Positions 42,654-52,442 of a stretch of DNA of 64,000 nucleotides are shown here, one piece after another. How positions within the stretch are numbered: the first letter of the stretch is position 1; every line of letters begins with the position of its first letter. The notes under the pieces were generated by a model that saw nothing but the letters and a program-made list of their open reading frames with translations, was not told the origin of the DNA and did no database searches. Origin of the DNA: Methylobacterium oryzae (GTDB taxonomy: Bacteria > Pseudomonadota > Alphaproteobacteria > Rhizobiales > Beijerinckiaceae); the NCBI RefSeq assembly GCF_021398735.1, contig NZ_CP090349.1, forward strand, positions 310,001 through 374,000, read 5' to 3'. A program made the translations under genes and the position numbers.

Positions 42654-43645
42654 GCCGCGCAATCCTGAGCGAGGCGGCAGGCCGGGCCGCCGGCCTCCTC
42701 GACCTGGAGGGTGGCGTGGCCGATTCCGAACCGGTCGCGCAGGCCCTCGGCGGTCTCGGCGAGGAAGCCGTTGCCGGGCTGGCGGTGGGCCTGATGCCCC
42801 TCCTGCATCACGAGATGGACTGTCAGGGCGACGCTGGTGGTGCTCATGGGCCAGATATGCAGGTCGTGGAGGCCGGCGACGCCCGGCCGCTCGAGGAGGA
42901 AGCCGGTCACCGCGTCCGGGGAGATCTCCGGCGGCACGGCGTCGAGGGACATGGCCACGCTGTCGCGCAGCAGGCCCCAGGTCGCCCAGACCACCAGGGC
43001 GGCGATGACGAGGCTGACCGCCGGGTCGAGCCAGGCGAGGCCGGTGAGCTGGATCACGAGGCCCGCCACCACGACCCCGGCCGAGACGGCGGCGTCGGCC
43101 ACCATGTGGAGGAACGCCCCGCGGACGTTGATGTCGCCCTTGGCGCCGCTGGCGAAGAGCCACGCGGTCAGGCCGTTGACCAGGATTCCCACCGCCGCCA
43201 CCACCATCACGGTCGTGCCCGCGACGGGCTCCGGGTGGACCAGCCGGACCAGCGCCTCCCAGATCACCGCCCCCATGGCGATGAGCAGGAACACGGCGTT
43301 GAACAGGGCGGCCAGGATCGAGGAGCCGCGGTAGCCGTAGGTGAAGCGCGCGCTGGCGCGGCGGCGCACCAGGATCGCGGCGATCCAGGCCGCCGCGAGG
43401 CCCAGCACGTCCGAGAGGTTGTGGCCGGCATCGGCCACCAGCGACATGGAGTTGCTGAGGTAGCCGTAGGCCGCCTCGATCACCACGAAGGCGGTGTTGA
43501 GCACGATGCCGATGGCGAAGGCCGTGCCGAAATCCTTCGGCGCGTGCGCGTGGCCGCCGAGGCCGCCATGGGCATGACCGCCCTGGGCGTGGCCGCCGTG
43601 GGAATGCCCCCCGTGGCCGCCGTGCGAATGGTCGTGTCCCGCCAA
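42650..43645 (-). CDS. CDF-family heavy-metal efflux transporter
   Basis: 331 residues. A His/Gly-rich N terminus (about ten His in the first 35 residues) can gather metal ions. Six helices follow with the paired metal sites HNLSDVLG and HMVADAAVS. The C-terminal cytoplasmic domain (about 240-325) ends with a Cys pair (PACRLAQDC). Likely exports zinc, cobalt or cadmium in exchange for protons. It interrupts the usual maf-aroE adjacency and its stop overlaps the aroE start. No metal regulator adjacent. Confidence 0.92.
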   Translation of the reverse strand: MAGHDHSHGGHGGHSHGGHAQGGHAHGGLGGHAHAPKDFGTAFAIGIVLNTAFVVIEAAYGYLSNSMSLVADAGHNLSDVLGLAAAWIAAILVRRRASARFTYGYRGSSILAALFNAVFLLIAMGAVIWEALVRLVHPEPVAGTTVMVVAAVGILVNGLTAWLFASGAKGDINVRGAFLHMVADAAVSAGVVVAGLVIQLTGLAWLDPAVSLVIAALVVWATWGLLRDSVAMSLDAVPPEISPDAVTGFLLERPGVAGLHDLHIWPMSTTSVALTVHLVMQEGHQAHRQPGNGFLAETAEGLRDRFGIGHATLQVEEAGGPACRLAQDCAA

Positions 43646-43657
43646 GGCGGTACTCCC

Positions 43658-44269
43658 TCAGAAAGCCAGAAGCCCGGCGGCGCGCAGCCGCGCGAGGAGC
43701 GGCAGAAGCGGCAGGCCCAGCACGGTGCTGTGATCGCCCGCGACCGATTCGAACAGGTGGATCCCCGGCCCCTCGAGCTGGTAGCCGCCGACGCTCGCCC
43801 GCACGCGCTCCGCGCCGGCGCAGTCCACATAGGCCGCGATCGCCCTTTCATCGAGGGGGCGCAGGGTCAGCCGCGCGGTCTCCACGAAGGCGTCCTCGAC
43901 CGCCCCGGCCAGGACCACGGCGGAATGAAGGGCGTGGGTGCGCCCGGACAGACGGGCGAGCTGGGCCCGGGCCGACGCGCCGTCGGCCGGCTTGTGGAAC
44001 ACGGTGCCGTCGAGGTCGAGCACCTGGTCGGCGCCGAGGACGATCCGCCCGGGATAGCGCGCCGCCACCGACTCGGCCTTGGCGCGGGCGAGGTGCAGGG
44101 CGAGGTCGGGCGGGGACAGGCCGGCGCTCGCCGCCTCGAGGGCGCGCTCGTCGACGTCCGGGGCGGCGGTCTCGACCGGCAGGGCGGCGCTCTCCAGGAG
44201 GAGGCGCCTCGTCGGGCTGGTCGAGGCGAGGAGGAGCGGATCCGGACCGGTCCAGGGCGAGCGGGGCAT
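43658..44269 (-). CDS. maf: Maf-like nucleotide pyrophosphatase
   Basis: 203 residues of the Maf/YceF/YhdE family, which hydrolyses modified or canonical nucleoside triphosphates to monophosphates. LLLASTSPTRRLLLESA (substrate loop), APDVDERAL, the catalytic Asp region IVLGADQVLDLDG, FHKPAD, and GYQLEGPGIHLFESVAGDHSTV with LGLPLLPLL at the C terminus. ATG at 44269. Twelve bases separate it from the CDF gene. A block of 360 non-coding bases separates it from rho. Confidence 0.93.
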   Translation of the reverse strand: MPRSPWTGPDPLLLASTSPTRRLLLESAALPVETAAPDVDERALEAASAGLSPPDLALHLARAKAESVAARYPGRIVLGADQVLDLDGTVFHKPADGASARAQLARLSGRTHALHSAVVLAGAVEDAFVETARLTLRPLDERAIAAYVDCAGAERVRASVGGYQLEGPGIHLFESVAGDHSTVLGLPLLPLLARLRAAGLLAF

Positions 44270-44629
44270 CGGGCCAGTGTCACGGATCCGGGGATCGGTG
44301 CAAGCCGGGCTGCGACGAGCCCCGCCGCCGGGATGGACCGGCCGGCGGGGCTGTCGCGGGGCCGATACGCTACCTGGCGCCCGGATGGAACCTTGGCAGA
44401 GGCCGGTTAGGAGACGGTCAACGGCCCGATCGGGCCGGAATCGCGTTTCGTGCCGCCGCGGGACAGGCGTTCCGCACGGCGGGCGCGACCCACGTCCCAT
44501 CCGCTCCCCGATCCTGAGGGACCGGAGCGCAGGGACGTGACCCAGGCCAGCGCGCGGCTTGCCGCCGTGGCGCTGCCTGGATCGCTCCGCTCGCGGGGAC
44601 GGCGGCGATGCCCGCGGCCGGGGACGGCC
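44270..44629. other. non-coding gap between maf and rho
   Basis: 360 bp upstream of maf and downstream of rho, both minus strand. Contains one copy of an interspersed palindromic repeat (44523-44607). This is the inferred junction of a chromosomal inversion (see findings). No ORF. Confidence 0.5.
44523..44607. repeat. interspersed palindromic repeat, copy 1
   Basis: Ends are inverted: GGAGCGCAGGGACGTGACCCAG on the left, TGGATCGCTCCGCTCGCGGG on the right, around GTGGCGCTGCC. Matches copy 2 (47036-47128) in order and orientation. Confidence 0.65.
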
Positions 44630-45994
44630 TCAGGTGTTCATCGAGTCGAAGAAGTCGCCGTTGCTCTTGGTCTGGCGCAGCTTGTCGAGCAGGAACTCGA
44701 TCGCGTCGGTGACGCCCATCGGGTTGAGGATGCGGCGCAGCACGTAGGTCTTCTTGAGCGAATCCGGCGGGACCAGCAGCTCCTCCTTGCGGGTGCCCGA
44801 GCGGGTGATGTCGATCGCCGGGAAGATGCGCTTGTCGGAGACCTTGCGGTCCAGGATGATCTCGGAGTTGCCGGTGCCCTTGAACTCCTCGAAGATCACC
44901 TCGTCCATGCGCGAGCCGGTGTCGATCAGCGCCGTGGCGATGATCGAGAGCGAGCCGCCCTCCTCGATGTTGCGGGCGGCGCCGAAGAAGCGCTTGGGCC
45001 GCTGCAGGGCGTTGGCGTCGACGCCGCCGGTCAGCACCTTGCCGGAGGACGGCACCACGGTGTTGTAGGCGCGGCCGAGGCGCGTGATGGAATCCAGCAG
45101 GATCACCACATCGCGCCCGTGCTCCACGAGGCGCTTGGCCTTCTCGATCACCATCTCGGCGACCTGCACGTGGCGGGTGGCCGGCTCGTCGAAGGTCGAG
45201 GCGATGACCTCGCCCTTCACCGAGCGCTGCATGTCGGTGACCTCCTCGGGCCGCTCGTCGATGAGCAGCACGATCAGGTAGCACTCGGGGTGGTTGAGGG
45301 TGATCGACTGCGCGATGTTCTGCATCAGCACGGTCTTACCCGTGCGCGGCGGCGCCACGATCAGGGCGCGCTGGCCCTTGCCGATCGGCGCCACGATGTC
45401 GATGATCCGCGGCGAGAAATCCTTCTTGGTCGGGTTGTCCAGCTCGAGCTTGAACCGCTTCGTCGGGAAGAGCGGCGTCAGGTTGTCGAAGTGGACCTTG
45501 TGCTTGATCTTCTCGGGGTTCTCGAAGTTGATCGTGTTGACCTTGAGGAGCGCGAAGTAGCGCTCGCCGTCCTTCGGGCCGCGGATCGGGCCCTCGACGG
45601 TGTCGCCGGTCCGCAGGCCGAAGCGGCGGATCTGAGTCGGCGAGATGTAGATGTCGTCCGGGCCGGGCAGGTAGTTCGAGTCGGAGGAGCGCAGGAAGCC
45701 GAAGCCGTCCTGCAGCACCTCGACGGTGCCCGAGCCGATGATCTCGACCTCCTTGGCAGCGAGCTGCTTCAGGATCGCGAACATCAGCTCCTGCTTGCGC
45801 ATGGTCGAGGCGTTCTCGACCTCGACCTCCTCGGCGAAGGCCGTCAGGTCGGTCGGCGTCTTCGACTTGAGGTCCTGGAGCTTGACCTCGCGGACGCCCT
45901 CGAGGGCGGCCGGCATGGTGGGGCGATCGGCGGGCACATCGGCGGGCTCCGCGGTCTCGATGTCGTCGGCGAGGGCGTCGGGATTTGGCGTCAT
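44630..45994 (-). CDS. rho: transcription termination factor Rho
   Basis: 454 residues. N-terminal Rho_N helices ([21 protein letters not shown]), cold-shock-like RNA domain with RNP1 DGFGFLR, then the hexameric ATPase: [15 protein letters not shown] (Walker A near residue 205), [16 protein letters not shown] (Walker B), the [13 protein letters not shown] loop and C-terminal [20 protein letters not shown]. Translocates along untranslated RNA to end transcription. ATG at 45994; an in-frame TTG five codons earlier lacks a better site. Confidence 0.96.
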   Translation of the reverse strand: MTPNPDALADDIETAEPADVPADRPTMPAALEGVREVKLQDLKSKTPTDLTAFAEEVEVENASTMRKQELMFAILKQLAAKEVEIIGSGTVEVLQDGFGFLRSSDSNYLPGPDDIYISPTQIRRFGLRTGDTVEGPIRGPKDGERYFALLKVNTINFENPEKIKHKVHFDNLTPLFPTKRFKLELDNPTKKDFSPRIIDIVAPIGKGQRALIVAPPRTGKTVLMQNIAQSITLNHPECYLIVLLIDERPEEVTDMQRSVKGEVIASTFDEPATRHVQVAEMVIEKAKRLVEHGRDVVILLDSITRLGRAYNTVVPSSGKVLTGGVDANALQRPKRFFGAARNIEEGGSLSIIATALIDTGSRMDEVIFEEFKGTGNSEIILDRKVSDKRIFPAIDITRSGTRKEELLVPPDSLKKTYVLRRILNPMGVTDAIEFLLDKLRQTKSNGDFFDSMNT

Positions 45995-46429
45995 GGGGGT
46001 ATCTTGCAACCGACGGAGTAGGTGGGAGGGCCGGTTCAGTGCCAGGTGCCCGGGGGATGGGCGCCGGAGAGCGGGCCGCGCTGCGGCGAGGGGCCCGGGG
46101 TCAGGTTGGCGAAACCGATGAGGCAGGACCCTCGCGGCTCACGGGCGCGCTGCGGCGCAGACCTTGTGATGAGGGCCCCACACAGATAACGCCTTTTTCG
46201 CCGGCACTCAAGGGCCTGGGGCGGTCGACCGAGACGCCGGCGGCGCGGTGACGGGCGGGACGACCGGCAGGGTCACCGGCGAGGCCTCGCTTGGGCGCCG
46301 TGCCGCGGTTACACAGGCCTCGTCGAGCCGAGCCGGGGCCGGGTTTCGGAACCGGGCCCGCGCGCGGCCGTTCCCCGTCCCGGTGCTGCAGCGCAGCAGA
46401 CCGTCGAATCGAGAGTTCCCCTGACTGCC
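45995..46429. other. non-coding divergent region between rho and DUF3429 gene
   Basis: 435 bp upstream of rho (minus) and of the DUF3429 gene (plus). It probably includes the rho leader, in which other bacteria autoregulate rho; no specific structure could be assigned. No ORF with protein-like composition. Confidence 0.45.
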
Positions 46430-46933
46430 ATGCGCGACGACGCCACCGGACGCACCCTGACCACGCACGAGCCGCGCCGGATCCCCTGGCTCGACATCGT
46501 TTTCGGCTTCGGCCCGATGGTGCCGATCGCCGTCGGCACCGCCGTGGCGTGGTGGCTGAACGGCAAGCCCCTCGACTACCTCGTGGCGCTGTTCACCCTG
46601 CTCTACGCCGCCTCGATCCTGCTGTTCCTGGCCGGCGTGCGCCGCGGCGTCAGCTTCCGGACCGAGGGCGGCCCGCAAGTGTCGCAGATCGTGACCATGC
46701 TGGTCCTCTACGGCCTCGGCCTGGGTAGCCTGTTCGCGGCGGTGATGGGCAAGGCGGTGCCGGCGCTGGCGATGCTGATCCTCGGCTACGCGGCCATCGG
46801 GATCCTCGACCCGATCGCGGCGCGCGCCGGCGAGGTGCCGCTGGCGCATGCCCGCCTGCGGCCGCTGCAGATGCCGATCGCCGTGGTGAGCCTCGCGGCC
46901 CTGCTCTGGCTCAAGCTGACGGCACCGTACTGA
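46430..46933 (+). CDS. DUF3429 membrane protein
   Basis: 167 residues with five predicted helices ([94 protein letters not shown]). The FRTEGGPQ loop between helices two and three is typical of DUF3429. Function unknown, inner membrane. A T-run follows the stop immediately. Confidence 0.85.
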   Translation: MRDDATGRTLTTHEPRRIPWLDIVFGFGPMVPIAVGTAVAWWLNGKPLDYLVALFTLLYAASILLFLAGVRRGVSFRTEGGPQVSQIVTMLVLYGLGLGSLFAAVMGKAVPALAMLILGYAAIGILDPIAARAGEVPLAHARLRPLQMPIAVVSLAALLWLKLTAPY

Positions 46934-47294
46934 GTTTTTTGCCGGGCGAACCGCGCCCTGTTCCGGCGCACGGAGGCGCGCAGCACCCGTCCGACGCGGT
47001 TCCCGCTTCGACGCTTCGGCTGATGCGCCTCACCCGTCATCACGGGCGGAGCGAAGTGACCCAGGGGTGCGCGACTTCGACAGGCGTGGCGCGGCCCCGG
47101 ATTGCTTCGCTCCGCTCGCAAGGACGACGGCGCCGTCTCGCGCGGGATGGCCGGGTGCCGGGAGAGCCCGCAAACCGAATTCCCCTTTCGCCCGGCATGC
47201 TCTAGAGCCCGGCCGCAGGATCTCCGCCCGCCGGAGACGATCGAAGATTCGATGCGGGACCCGGATTCCGGGACCGCGAGAAGCGAATGCACCC
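46934..47294. other. non-coding region upstream of hisS
   Basis: 361 bp holding copy 2 of the palindromic repeat (47036-47128) and the hisS leader. Alternative long frames here are Arg-rich shadows. Confidence 0.45.
47036..47128. repeat. interspersed palindromic repeat, copy 2
   Basis: GTCATCACGGGCGGAGCGAAG at the left end is the near-complement of CTTCGCTCCGCTCGCAAGGA at the right end, enclosing TGACCCAG and GTGGCGCGGCC. Such elements are common in Rhizobiales intergenic DNA. Confidence 0.7.
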
Positions 47295-48842
47295 ATGTCC
47301 AAGCCCGACACCCCGAAGGCCGAGAAGGCCGAGACCCTGAAGCCCCGCCTGCCGCGCGGCTTCGTCGACCGGCGCGCCGGCGAGATCGCCGCGCAGGGCC
47401 GGATGCTGGAGACGATCCGCAGGAGCTTCGAGCTCTACGGGTTCGAGGCCCTGGAGACGCCCTTCGTCGAGTACACCGAGGCTCTGGGCAAGTTCCTGCC
47501 CGACCTCGACCGCCCGAACGCAGGCGTGTTCTCGTTCCAGGACGACGACGAGGCGTGGCTGTCGCTCCGCTACGACCTGACGGCGCCGCTGGCCCGGTTC
47601 GTGGCCGAGAACTACGACGCCCTGCCCAAGCCCTATCGCAGCTACCGGGCCGGCTACGTCTTCCGCAACGAGAAGCCGGGGCTCGGCCGCTTCCGCCAGT
47701 TCATGCAGTTCGACGCCGACATCGTCGGCGCCGGCAGCGTGGCGGCCGATGCCGAGACCTGCATGCTGATGGCCGACACGCTGAACCGCCTCGGGCTGGG
47801 CGGGCAGTACGTCGTGAAGGTCAACAACCGGAAGGTGCTCGACGGCGTCATGGAGGCGATCGGGCTCGCCGGTCCCGACAAGGCCGGCCAGCGCCTCACC
47901 GTGCTGCGGGCGATCGACAAGCTCGACCGGCTCGGCGTTGACGGCGTGCGCGACCTGCTCGGCGCCGGCCGCAAGGACGAGAGCGGCGACTTCACCAAGG
48001 GCGCGGGCCTCGACGCGGCGGCGGTCGGCCGGATCCTCGCCTACGTGTCGTTCCAGGCCGATGCCGCGGACGGCGCCGACAAGGTGGCGTTCTGGGAAAA
48101 GTTCTTCGGCGGCTGGCACGAGGCGGTCGGCGATTCCGAGACCGGGCGCGAGGGCATCGCCGAGCTGCATGCGATCATGCGCCTCTGCGCCGCCGCCGGC
48201 TACGGCCACGACGTGATCCGGGCCGATCCCAGCGTGGTGCGCGGCCTCGAGTACTACACCGGCCCGGTCTACGAGGCCGAGCTGACCTTCCCGGTCACCA
48301 ACGAGGACGGCCAGACCGTGCGCTTCGGCTCCGTGGCGGGCGGCGGGCGCTACGACGGCCTCGTCGGGCGGTTCCGGGCCGAGCCGGTCCCGGCCACCGG
48401 CTTCTCGATCGGCGTCTCGCGGCTGTTCTCGGCCCTGCAGCTCGTGGGCAGCCCCCTGATCGCCGGCGCCGAGGCGCCCGGGCCGGTGGTGGTGCTGGTC
48501 CTCGACCGGGAGAACATGGCCGATTACCAGCGGCTCGTCGCACTCCTGCGCGCCGACGGCATCCGGGCCGAGCTCTACCTCGGCGCCGCCGGCATGAAGG
48601 CGCAGATGAAGTACGCCGACCGCCGCCGCGCCCCCGTGGCGGTGATCCAGGGCTCGAACGAGCGCCTGGCCGGCGAGGTCCAGATCAAGGACCTGATCGA
48701 GGGCGCCCGCGCGGCCGAGTCCATCGCCAGCAACGCCGAGTGGAAGGCCGCGCGGCCGGCGCAGTTCTCGTGTCCCGAGGCCGACCTGGTGGCGCAGGTC
48801 CGCGCCGTGCTGGCCCGGCATTTTCCGTCAACGGAGATCTGA
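47295..48842 (+). CDS. hisS: histidyl-tRNA synthetase
   Basis: 515 residues, class II synthetase. Motif 2 region [25 protein letters not shown], His-binding [16 protein letters not shown], motif 3 near FSIGVSRLF, and an anticodon-binding domain ([11 protein letters not shown] onward). Longer than the usual bacterial form (about 420) and with QFDADI in place of the bacterial QFGVE pattern, like the alphaproteobacterial/eukaryote-type HisRS. ATG at 47295. Upstream of hisZ-hisG, linking translation and histidine synthesis. Confidence 0.96.
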   Translation: MSKPDTPKAEKAETLKPRLPRGFVDRRAGEIAAQGRMLETIRRSFELYGFEALETPFVEYTEALGKFLPDLDRPNAGVFSFQDDDEAWLSLRYDLTAPLARFVAENYDALPKPYRSYRAGYVFRNEKPGLGRFRQFMQFDADIVGAGSVAADAETCMLMADTLNRLGLGGQYVVKVNNRKVLDGVMEAIGLAGPDKAGQRLTVLRAIDKLDRLGVDGVRDLLGAGRKDESGDFTKGAGLDAAAVGRILAYVSFQADAADGADKVAFWEKFFGGWHEAVGDSETGREGIAELHAIMRLCAAAGYGHDVIRADPSVVRGLEYYTGPVYEAELTFPVTNEDGQTVRFGSVAGGGRYDGLVGRFRAEPVPATGFSIGVSRLFSALQLVGSPLIAGAEAPGPVVVLVLDRENMADYQRLVALLRADGIRAELYLGAAGMKAQMKYADRRRAPVAVIQGSNERLAGEVQIKDLIEGARAAESIASNAEWKAARPAQFSCPEADLVAQVRAVLARHFPSTEI

Positions 48843-48922
48843 GACACGCGCGCATCGAACCGCGCATCGAACGCAGGGGCTCCGGCGGCGTTGTCGTCGG
48901 TCGGTGCCGCGGAGATGTCGGG

Positions 48923-49165
48923 ATGCGCGCGAAGATCCTCGTCCTGTCCCTCGGCCTGATCTGCGCCGGCGCGGGACCCGTCTGGGCCGCGCGGCCGATC
49001 CTCGACCGGCTGCCCAGCGCCGTCGCGCAGGCCACGCCCGGGACCGGCAGCGCGCCGATCCTGAGCGCCGGGATCGCGGGGGCGCCGGCCCTGACGGTGC
49101 TGGCCCGCCGCAAGCCGGCCCGGCGCCCGCGCGGCGCGCGCCTCGGCAGCTTCCGGCCGCTCTGA
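48923..49165 (+). CDS. small exported basic protein
   Basis: 80 residues: Sec signal MRAKILVLSLGLICAGAGPVWA then a short mature part ending in a strongly basic tail (ARRKPARRPRGARLGSF). GGAG lies upstream of the ATG. Unknown function; sits between hisS and hisZ, 81 bp and 175 bp away, so it may belong to that transcript. Confidence 0.65.
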   Translation: MRAKILVLSLGLICAGAGPVWAARPILDRLPSAVAQATPGTGSAPILSAGIAGAPALTVLARRKPARRPRGARLGSFRPL

Positions 49166-49339
49166 GCCGGTCACGCCCCTGATCCCGTAACGGAGACGGG
49201 TCCCGGCGCGGGATCCACCCGGGACTGCGCAGTCCTGCGCGGCGCGCCGGCCCCACGCTTCCCGGGTGCGTGTCGCCAAGTCCGGTCGCGGTTGCTACAG
49301 AGCGCCCGCGAGGTGGATTGCCCCGCGAGGTGGATCGCG

Positions 49340-50482
49340 ATGACACGACCGGAGGCGGGCGAGACGGGGGCGGGGGACGCGGCGCGCGCGCGGCTCTCCG
49401 CGCATCTGGCGGCGGCGGGCTACCGGCCCGTGACGCCGCCGGTGCTGCAGCCGCTGGAGCCGTTCCTCGAACTGTCGGGCGAGGATATCCGCCGGCGGAT
49501 CTTCGTCACCCAGGATGCGGGCGGGGCCGAGCTGTGCCTGCGGCCCGAATTCACCATTCCCGTCTGCCGCCTGCACCGGGCGGAGGCTGACGGGCAGGCG
49601 GCCGATTACAGCTATTGCGGCCCGGTCTTCCGGCTCGCCGCCGACGAGCCGGACGAGTTCTTCCAGGCCGGGATCGAGTCGATCGGGCGCACCGACACGC
49701 CGGCGGCCGACGCCGAGGTGCTGGGCCTCGCGCTGGAGGGCCTCGCCCTGTTCGGCCGGACCGACCCGGCAGTGCGGCTCGGCGATATGGGCCTGACCGT
49801 GGCGCTCCTCGACGGGCTCGCGGTCCCGCCCGCCGCCAAGCGCCGGACGCTCCGGGCGCTGGCCGCCGGGCGCTCGCTGGACGCCGTCACCAACGGCGCC
49901 GAGGGCACCCGTCCCGAGGATCCCCACGCGGGCCTGCTCGCGGCGATCCAGGGCCAGGACCCGCGGGGCGTGCGCGCCTTCGTGGAGGACGTGCTGGCGA
50001 TCGCCGGGATCTCGGCGGTGGGCGGGCGCAGCGCCGGCGAGATCGCCGAGCGCTTCCTCGCCAAGGCCGCCGCGCAGGCCCATGGCGGCGCCGGGCTCAA
50101 CACCGAGAACCGCGCGCTCCTCGACCGCTACCGGGCGATCGCCGGCCATCCGGACGCCGCCGCCCGCGACCTGCGGGCGCTCGTCGCCGACGCGGGCCTG
50201 CGGCACGACGCCCTCGCGGCCGCCCTCGACCTGTTCGAGGAGCGCACCGGCTTCATCGCGGCCCGCGGCCTGCCGATCGAGCGCTTCCGCTTCCAGGGCG
50301 GCTTCGCCCGCAACCTCGACTACTACACCGGCTTCATCTTCGAGGTGACCGAGCGGGACGGCCCGACCCTGGTCGGCGGCGGCCGCTACGACGGCCTGCT
50401 CGGCCATCTCGGCAGCCCGGCGCCGTTGCCGGCGGTGGGATGCACCTTCTGGATCGAGCGCGTGGCGGGAGCCGGCCGATGA
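49340..50482 (+). CDS. hisZ: ATP phosphoribosyltransferase regulatory subunit
   Basis: 380 residues, HisRS-like paralogue without aminoacylation activity that allosterically supports HisG. LELSGEDIRRRIFVTQDAGGAELCLRPEFTIPVCR, YCGPVFR, FFQAGIESIG, and LDYYTGFIFEV with GGGRYDGLL. The anticodon domain is absent, as expected. ATG at 49340 behind a duplicated GCGAGGTGG segment. Its stop overlaps the hisG start (ATGA). Confidence 0.94.
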   Translation: MTRPEAGETGAGDAARARLSAHLAAAGYRPVTPPVLQPLEPFLELSGEDIRRRIFVTQDAGGAELCLRPEFTIPVCRLHRAEADGQAADYSYCGPVFRLAADEPDEFFQAGIESIGRTDTPAADAEVLGLALEGLALFGRTDPAVRLGDMGLTVALLDGLAVPPAAKRRTLRALAAGRSLDAVTNGAEGTRPEDPHAGLLAAIQGQDPRGVRAFVEDVLAIAGISAVGGRSAGEIAERFLAKAAAQAHGGAGLNTENRALLDRYRAIAGHPDAAARDLRALVADAGLRHDALAAALDLFEERTGFIAARGLPIERFRFQGGFARNLDYYTGFIFEVTERDGPTLVGGGRYDGLLGHLGSPAPLPAVGCTFWIERVAGAGR

Positions 50483-51471
50483 GTGCCTCGGACGCGGCCG
50501 CCATGCCGCTGATCCTCGCCGTCCCGTCCAAGGGCCGCCTGCAGGAGAATGCCAGCGCGTTCTTCGGCCGGGCCGGGCTGAAGCTCGCGCAGGGCGCGGG
50601 CGCCCGCGACTACCGGGGCAAGCTCATCGGCGTGCCCGACGTCGAGGTGCGCTACCTCTCGGCCTCCGAAATCGCCGCGCAGCTCGCCTCGGGCGCCGCC
50701 CATCTCGGCGTCACCGGCGAGGATCTGATCCGCGAGACCCTGCCGGACGTGCGCGACCAGGTCGAGCTGCTGACGCCGCTCGGCTTCGGCAACGCCACCG
50801 TGGTGGTGGCCGTGCCCCAGGCCTGGATCGACGTGCGCGACATGTCCGACCTCGACGAGGTCGCGGCCGGCATGCGGACCCGCCACGGCCGGCGCCTGCG
50901 GGTCGCCACCAAGTACGTGAACCTGACCCGCCGGTTCTTCGCCGAGAAGGGCGTCGCCGATTACCGGATCGTCGAGAGCCTGGGCGCCACCGAGGGGGCG
51001 CCGGCGGCGGGCTCGGCCGAGATCGTGGTCGACATCACCACCACGGGGGCGACGCTCTCGGCCAACGCCCTGAAGGTGCTGGACGACGGCATCATCCTGC
51101 GCTCGGAGGCGAACCTCGTCGCCTCGCTGAAGGCCCCCTGGGGCGAGGGCCAGCGGGCCGCGCTCCGCACGGTGCTCGGCCGCATCGCCGCCGAGGAGCG
51201 CGCCCGGACCACCCGCGAGGTGCGCGCCGCCCTGCCGGAGAGCGGTACGATCGACCTCGCCACGATCGCGGGCCTGCACGAGGCCGAATTGCCCTACGGC
51301 GCGCCGCGGGGGCCGGAGAGCGAGATCGTCCTGCGCTGCCGGGAGGCCGCGGTGTTCGAGCTCGCCGGCGCCCTGGTCGAGGCCGGCGCGCGGGCCGTCA
51401 CGGTGCGGCGGGTCGACTACGCCTTCGCGGCCGAGAACCCGCTGGCGGAGCGGCTCCTGGCGCGGCTCTGA
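50479..51471 (+). CDS. hisG: ATP phosphoribosyltransferase catalytic subunit
   Basis: 330 residues; first step of histidine synthesis (ATP plus PRPP). LAVPSKGRLQENA, the GAAHLGVTGEDLI segment, ATKYVNLTRRFF and the PRPP loop EIVVDITTTGATLSANAL. After the catalytic domain (about 1-225) lies an extra 100-residue C-terminal domain (VRAALPESGTIDLATIAG onward), whereas HisZ-dependent HisG is usually short. Coupled to hisZ by a 4-bp overlap. Confidence 0.95.
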   Translation: MSASDAAAMPLILAVPSKGRLQENASAFFGRAGLKLAQGAGARDYRGKLIGVPDVEVRYLSASEIAAQLASGAAHLGVTGEDLIRETLPDVRDQVELLTPLGFGNATVVVAVPQAWIDVRDMSDLDEVAAGMRTRHGRRLRVATKYVNLTRRFFAEKGVADYRIVESLGATEGAPAAGSAEIVVDITTTGATLSANALKVLDDGIILRSEANLVASLKAPWGEGQRAALRTVLGRIAAEERARTTREVRAALPESGTIDLATIAGLHEAELPYGAPRGPESEIVLRCREAAVFELAGALVEAGARAVTVRRVDYAFAAENPLAERLLARL

Positions 51472-51494
51472 GACCGCCGCGCGATGGAGCCGAG

Positions 51495-52346
51495 ATGGAG
51501 CTGAAATGGCTCGAGGACTTCCTGAGCCTCGCGCGCACCGGCAGCTTCTCGCGCTCGGCGATCGAGCGCCACGTCACCCAGCCGGCCTTCGGCCGCCGCA
51601 TCCGGGCGCTCGAGGGCTGGCTCGGCGTCGCGCTGGTCGACCGCAGCACCTACCCGACGGCCCTGACGCCGGAGGGCCGGCTGTTCCTGGAGACCGCCGA
51701 GGAGACCGTGCGGCGGCTCCACGGCAGCCGCGACGCGCTCCGCGCCCGGATCCGGCCGCCGCCGCGGACCGTTTCGGTGGCGGCGCTCCACACCCTGGCG
51801 CTGACCGTCTTCCCGGGCTGGTTCCGCGACGTCGAGGCCCGCACCGGGCCGCTCGGCAGCCGGCTCCTGCCGGACGATTTCCACGCCTGCGTGCAGGCGC
51901 TGGCCGAGGGCGGCTACGACCTGCTGCTGACCTACCACCATCCCCTGGTGCCGATCCCCCTCGACCCGGCCGCCTTCCCGCACTTGTCCATCGGCCGGGA
52001 CAGCCTCGTGCCGGTGCACCGGCCGGGGCCGGCCGCGGGCCGGCCCGGGCTCGGCTATCCCCGGGACTCGTTCCTGGGCCGGGTCGCGGCGCTCGCCGGT
52101 GACGGGGCGGCGGCCGCCCACGTCAACGAGAACGCCATGGCGGAGGCCCTGAAGTTCATGGTCCTCGCGGGCCACGGCCGCGCGTGGCTGCCCGAGAGCC
52201 TCGTCGCCCGCGAGCTCGCCGACGGCAGCCTCGTGGCGGCCGGGCCGGGCACGCCGCTGGAGATCCGGCTCTACCGCAGGGCCGGGCGCGGCGGCGCGGT
52301 CGCGGCGGTCTGGGCCGCGGCCGCCGCCCTGGCGGCCGAACTCTAG
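51495..52346 (+). CDS. LysR-family regulator
   Basis: 283 residues. N-terminal winged helix (MELKWLEDFLSLARTGSFSRSA, HVTQPAFGRRIRALEGWLGVALVDR), linker helix to about residue 90, then a periplasmic-binding-like effector domain (SVAALHTLALTVFPGWF; ENAMAEALKFMVLAGHGRAWLPESLV). Resembles the HypT/YjiE branch at the N terminus. ATG with GGAG upstream, 23 bp after hisG. Two T-N11-A palindromes just downstream and an amino-acid racemase gene suggest it regulates the racemase. Confidence 0.92.
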   Translation: MELKWLEDFLSLARTGSFSRSAIERHVTQPAFGRRIRALEGWLGVALVDRSTYPTALTPEGRLFLETAEETVRRLHGSRDALRARIRPPPRTVSVAALHTLALTVFPGWFRDVEARTGPLGSRLLPDDFHACVQALAEGGYDLLLTYHHPLVPIPLDPAAFPHLSIGRDSLVPVHRPGPAAGRPGLGYPRDSFLGRVAALAGDGAAAAHVNENAMAEALKFMVLAGHGRAWLPESLVARELADGSLVAAGPGTPLEIRLYRRAGRGGAVAAVWAAAAALAAEL

Positions 52347-52352
52347 GAACCG

Positions 52353-52387
52353 ATGCCAGATCGGCATGGCCGGTGCCGACACGGCAT
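52353..52387 (+). promoter_or_regulatory. tandem LysR-type operator (two T-N11-A palindromes)
   Basis: ATGCC-N5-GGCAT at 52353-52367 and GTGCC-N5-GGCAT at 52373-52387. Each contains TGCC-N5-GGCA, i.e. T-N11-A, and the centres are 20 bp apart (two helical turns). Located 56-90 bp before the racemase start, right after lysR. Candidate recognition and activation sites for the neighbouring regulator. Confidence 0.65.
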
Positions 52388-52442
52388 TGGATTCCCGCCC
52401 CGCCGCGGCCCATCACGGCGGCCGCGACGGTCGGAGGCGGCG

